Part shown: piece by piece, positions 63,959 through 64,000 of the stretch
How positions within the stretch are numbered: the first letter of the stretch is position 1
How the letters are laid out: every line of letters begins with the position of its first letter
Origin: Moraxellaceae bacterium
GTDB lineage: Bacteria; Pseudomonadota; Gammaproteobacteria; Pseudomonadales; Moraxellaceae
DNA length: 64,000 nucleotides
Reading direction: 5' to 3'
NCBI GenBank assembly: GCA_004173455.1
Contig: SECL01000008.1
Span: forward strand, 1-64,000
Notes under the pieces: generated by a model
What the model was told of the DNA's origin: nothing
The model's database searches: none
The model's input: the letters and a program-made list of their open reading frames with translations, nothing else
Program-made: the position numbers and the translations under genes

Positions 63959-64000
63959 TGGAACACCTATAAAAGAAAAGGCCAACCTATTGGCCAGCCC

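Larger units (their letters stand above)
32586..64000. mobile_element. Myovirus-type prophage (left part, truncated by window end)
   Basis: An integrase at the left edge is followed by a continuous minus-strand block of terminase, portal, capsid, sheath, tube, baseplate, fibre and lysis genes. The DUF1073/DUF2213/DUF2184/DUF4054/DUF3383/DUF3277 set and the baseplate J-like protein indicate a contractile tail. No replication, repressor or second att site is inside the window, so the right end and exact left boundary (between 32440 and 32586) are unknown. All structural frames are open, so the prophage could be functional. Confidence 0.9.

Overview
The window looks like a gammaproteobacterial chromosome of the Moraxellaceae, most likely Acinetobacter or a close relative. 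The base composition is moderately AT-rich. The host core carries genes typical of that family: a BLUF photoreceptor, a FimX-like type IV pilus regulator, an MCR_0457-type secreted protein, AmpG, argD, grxD, an NlpD-like LysM protein and a PBP5/6-type carboxypeptidase. Genus assignment is inference from gene content, because no rRNA or marker set is present.

Layout. (1) 1-2700: sparse host DNA with a membrane-anchored BLUF protein and small hypotheticals. (2) 2709-7929: a small genomic island in the 3' half of tRNA-Val(GAC). It is bounded by a 51-bp direct repeat and carries a HigBA toxin-antitoxin pair, a three-gene operon (STAS-like/GHKL ATPase, DUF4325 STAS-like protein, membrane protein), a toxin remnant with a probable immunity gene, and a decayed integrase truncated at the repeat. 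(3) 7961-32440: ordinary chromosome, with a MoxR/DUF58/transglutaminase operon, a PilZ-like gene next to a FimX-like REC-PAS-GGDEF-EAL gene, rpmE, a symporter, gloA, ampG, a Lon-family protease, an SMR transporter, a diguanylate cyclase, a PqqC/heme-oxygenase-fold protein, grxD, argD, a LysR regulator, an nlpD-like gene, dacC and a CAU-anticodon tRNA. (4) 32586 to the window end: the left part of a contractile-tailed (myovirus-type) prophage that continues beyond position 64000.

The prophage begins with a tyrosine integrase. Its late genes then lie on the minus strand and are read from the right: metallopeptidase, small and large terminase, portal fused to a nuclease-like domain, Mu F-like head protein, DUF2213 protease/scaffold, cement, DUF2184 capsid, connectors, DUF3383 sheath, DUF3277 tube, a tail chaperone with a -1 frameshift site, tape measure with a transglycosylase domain, baseplate hub/plug/spike/wedge proteins, three receptor-binding proteins and a holin/amidase lysis cassette. 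Accessory genes lie on the opposite strand or at the edge: a zinc-ribbon membrane protein, a secreted Cys-rich protein and a small membrane protein. No complete early or repressor region is visible; it should lie to the right of the window.

The most promising material is the GHKL/DUF4325/membrane operon in the tRNA-Val island, the portal-nuclease fusion, the repeated palindromes before the zinc-ribbon accessory gene, and the frameshifted tail chaperone.
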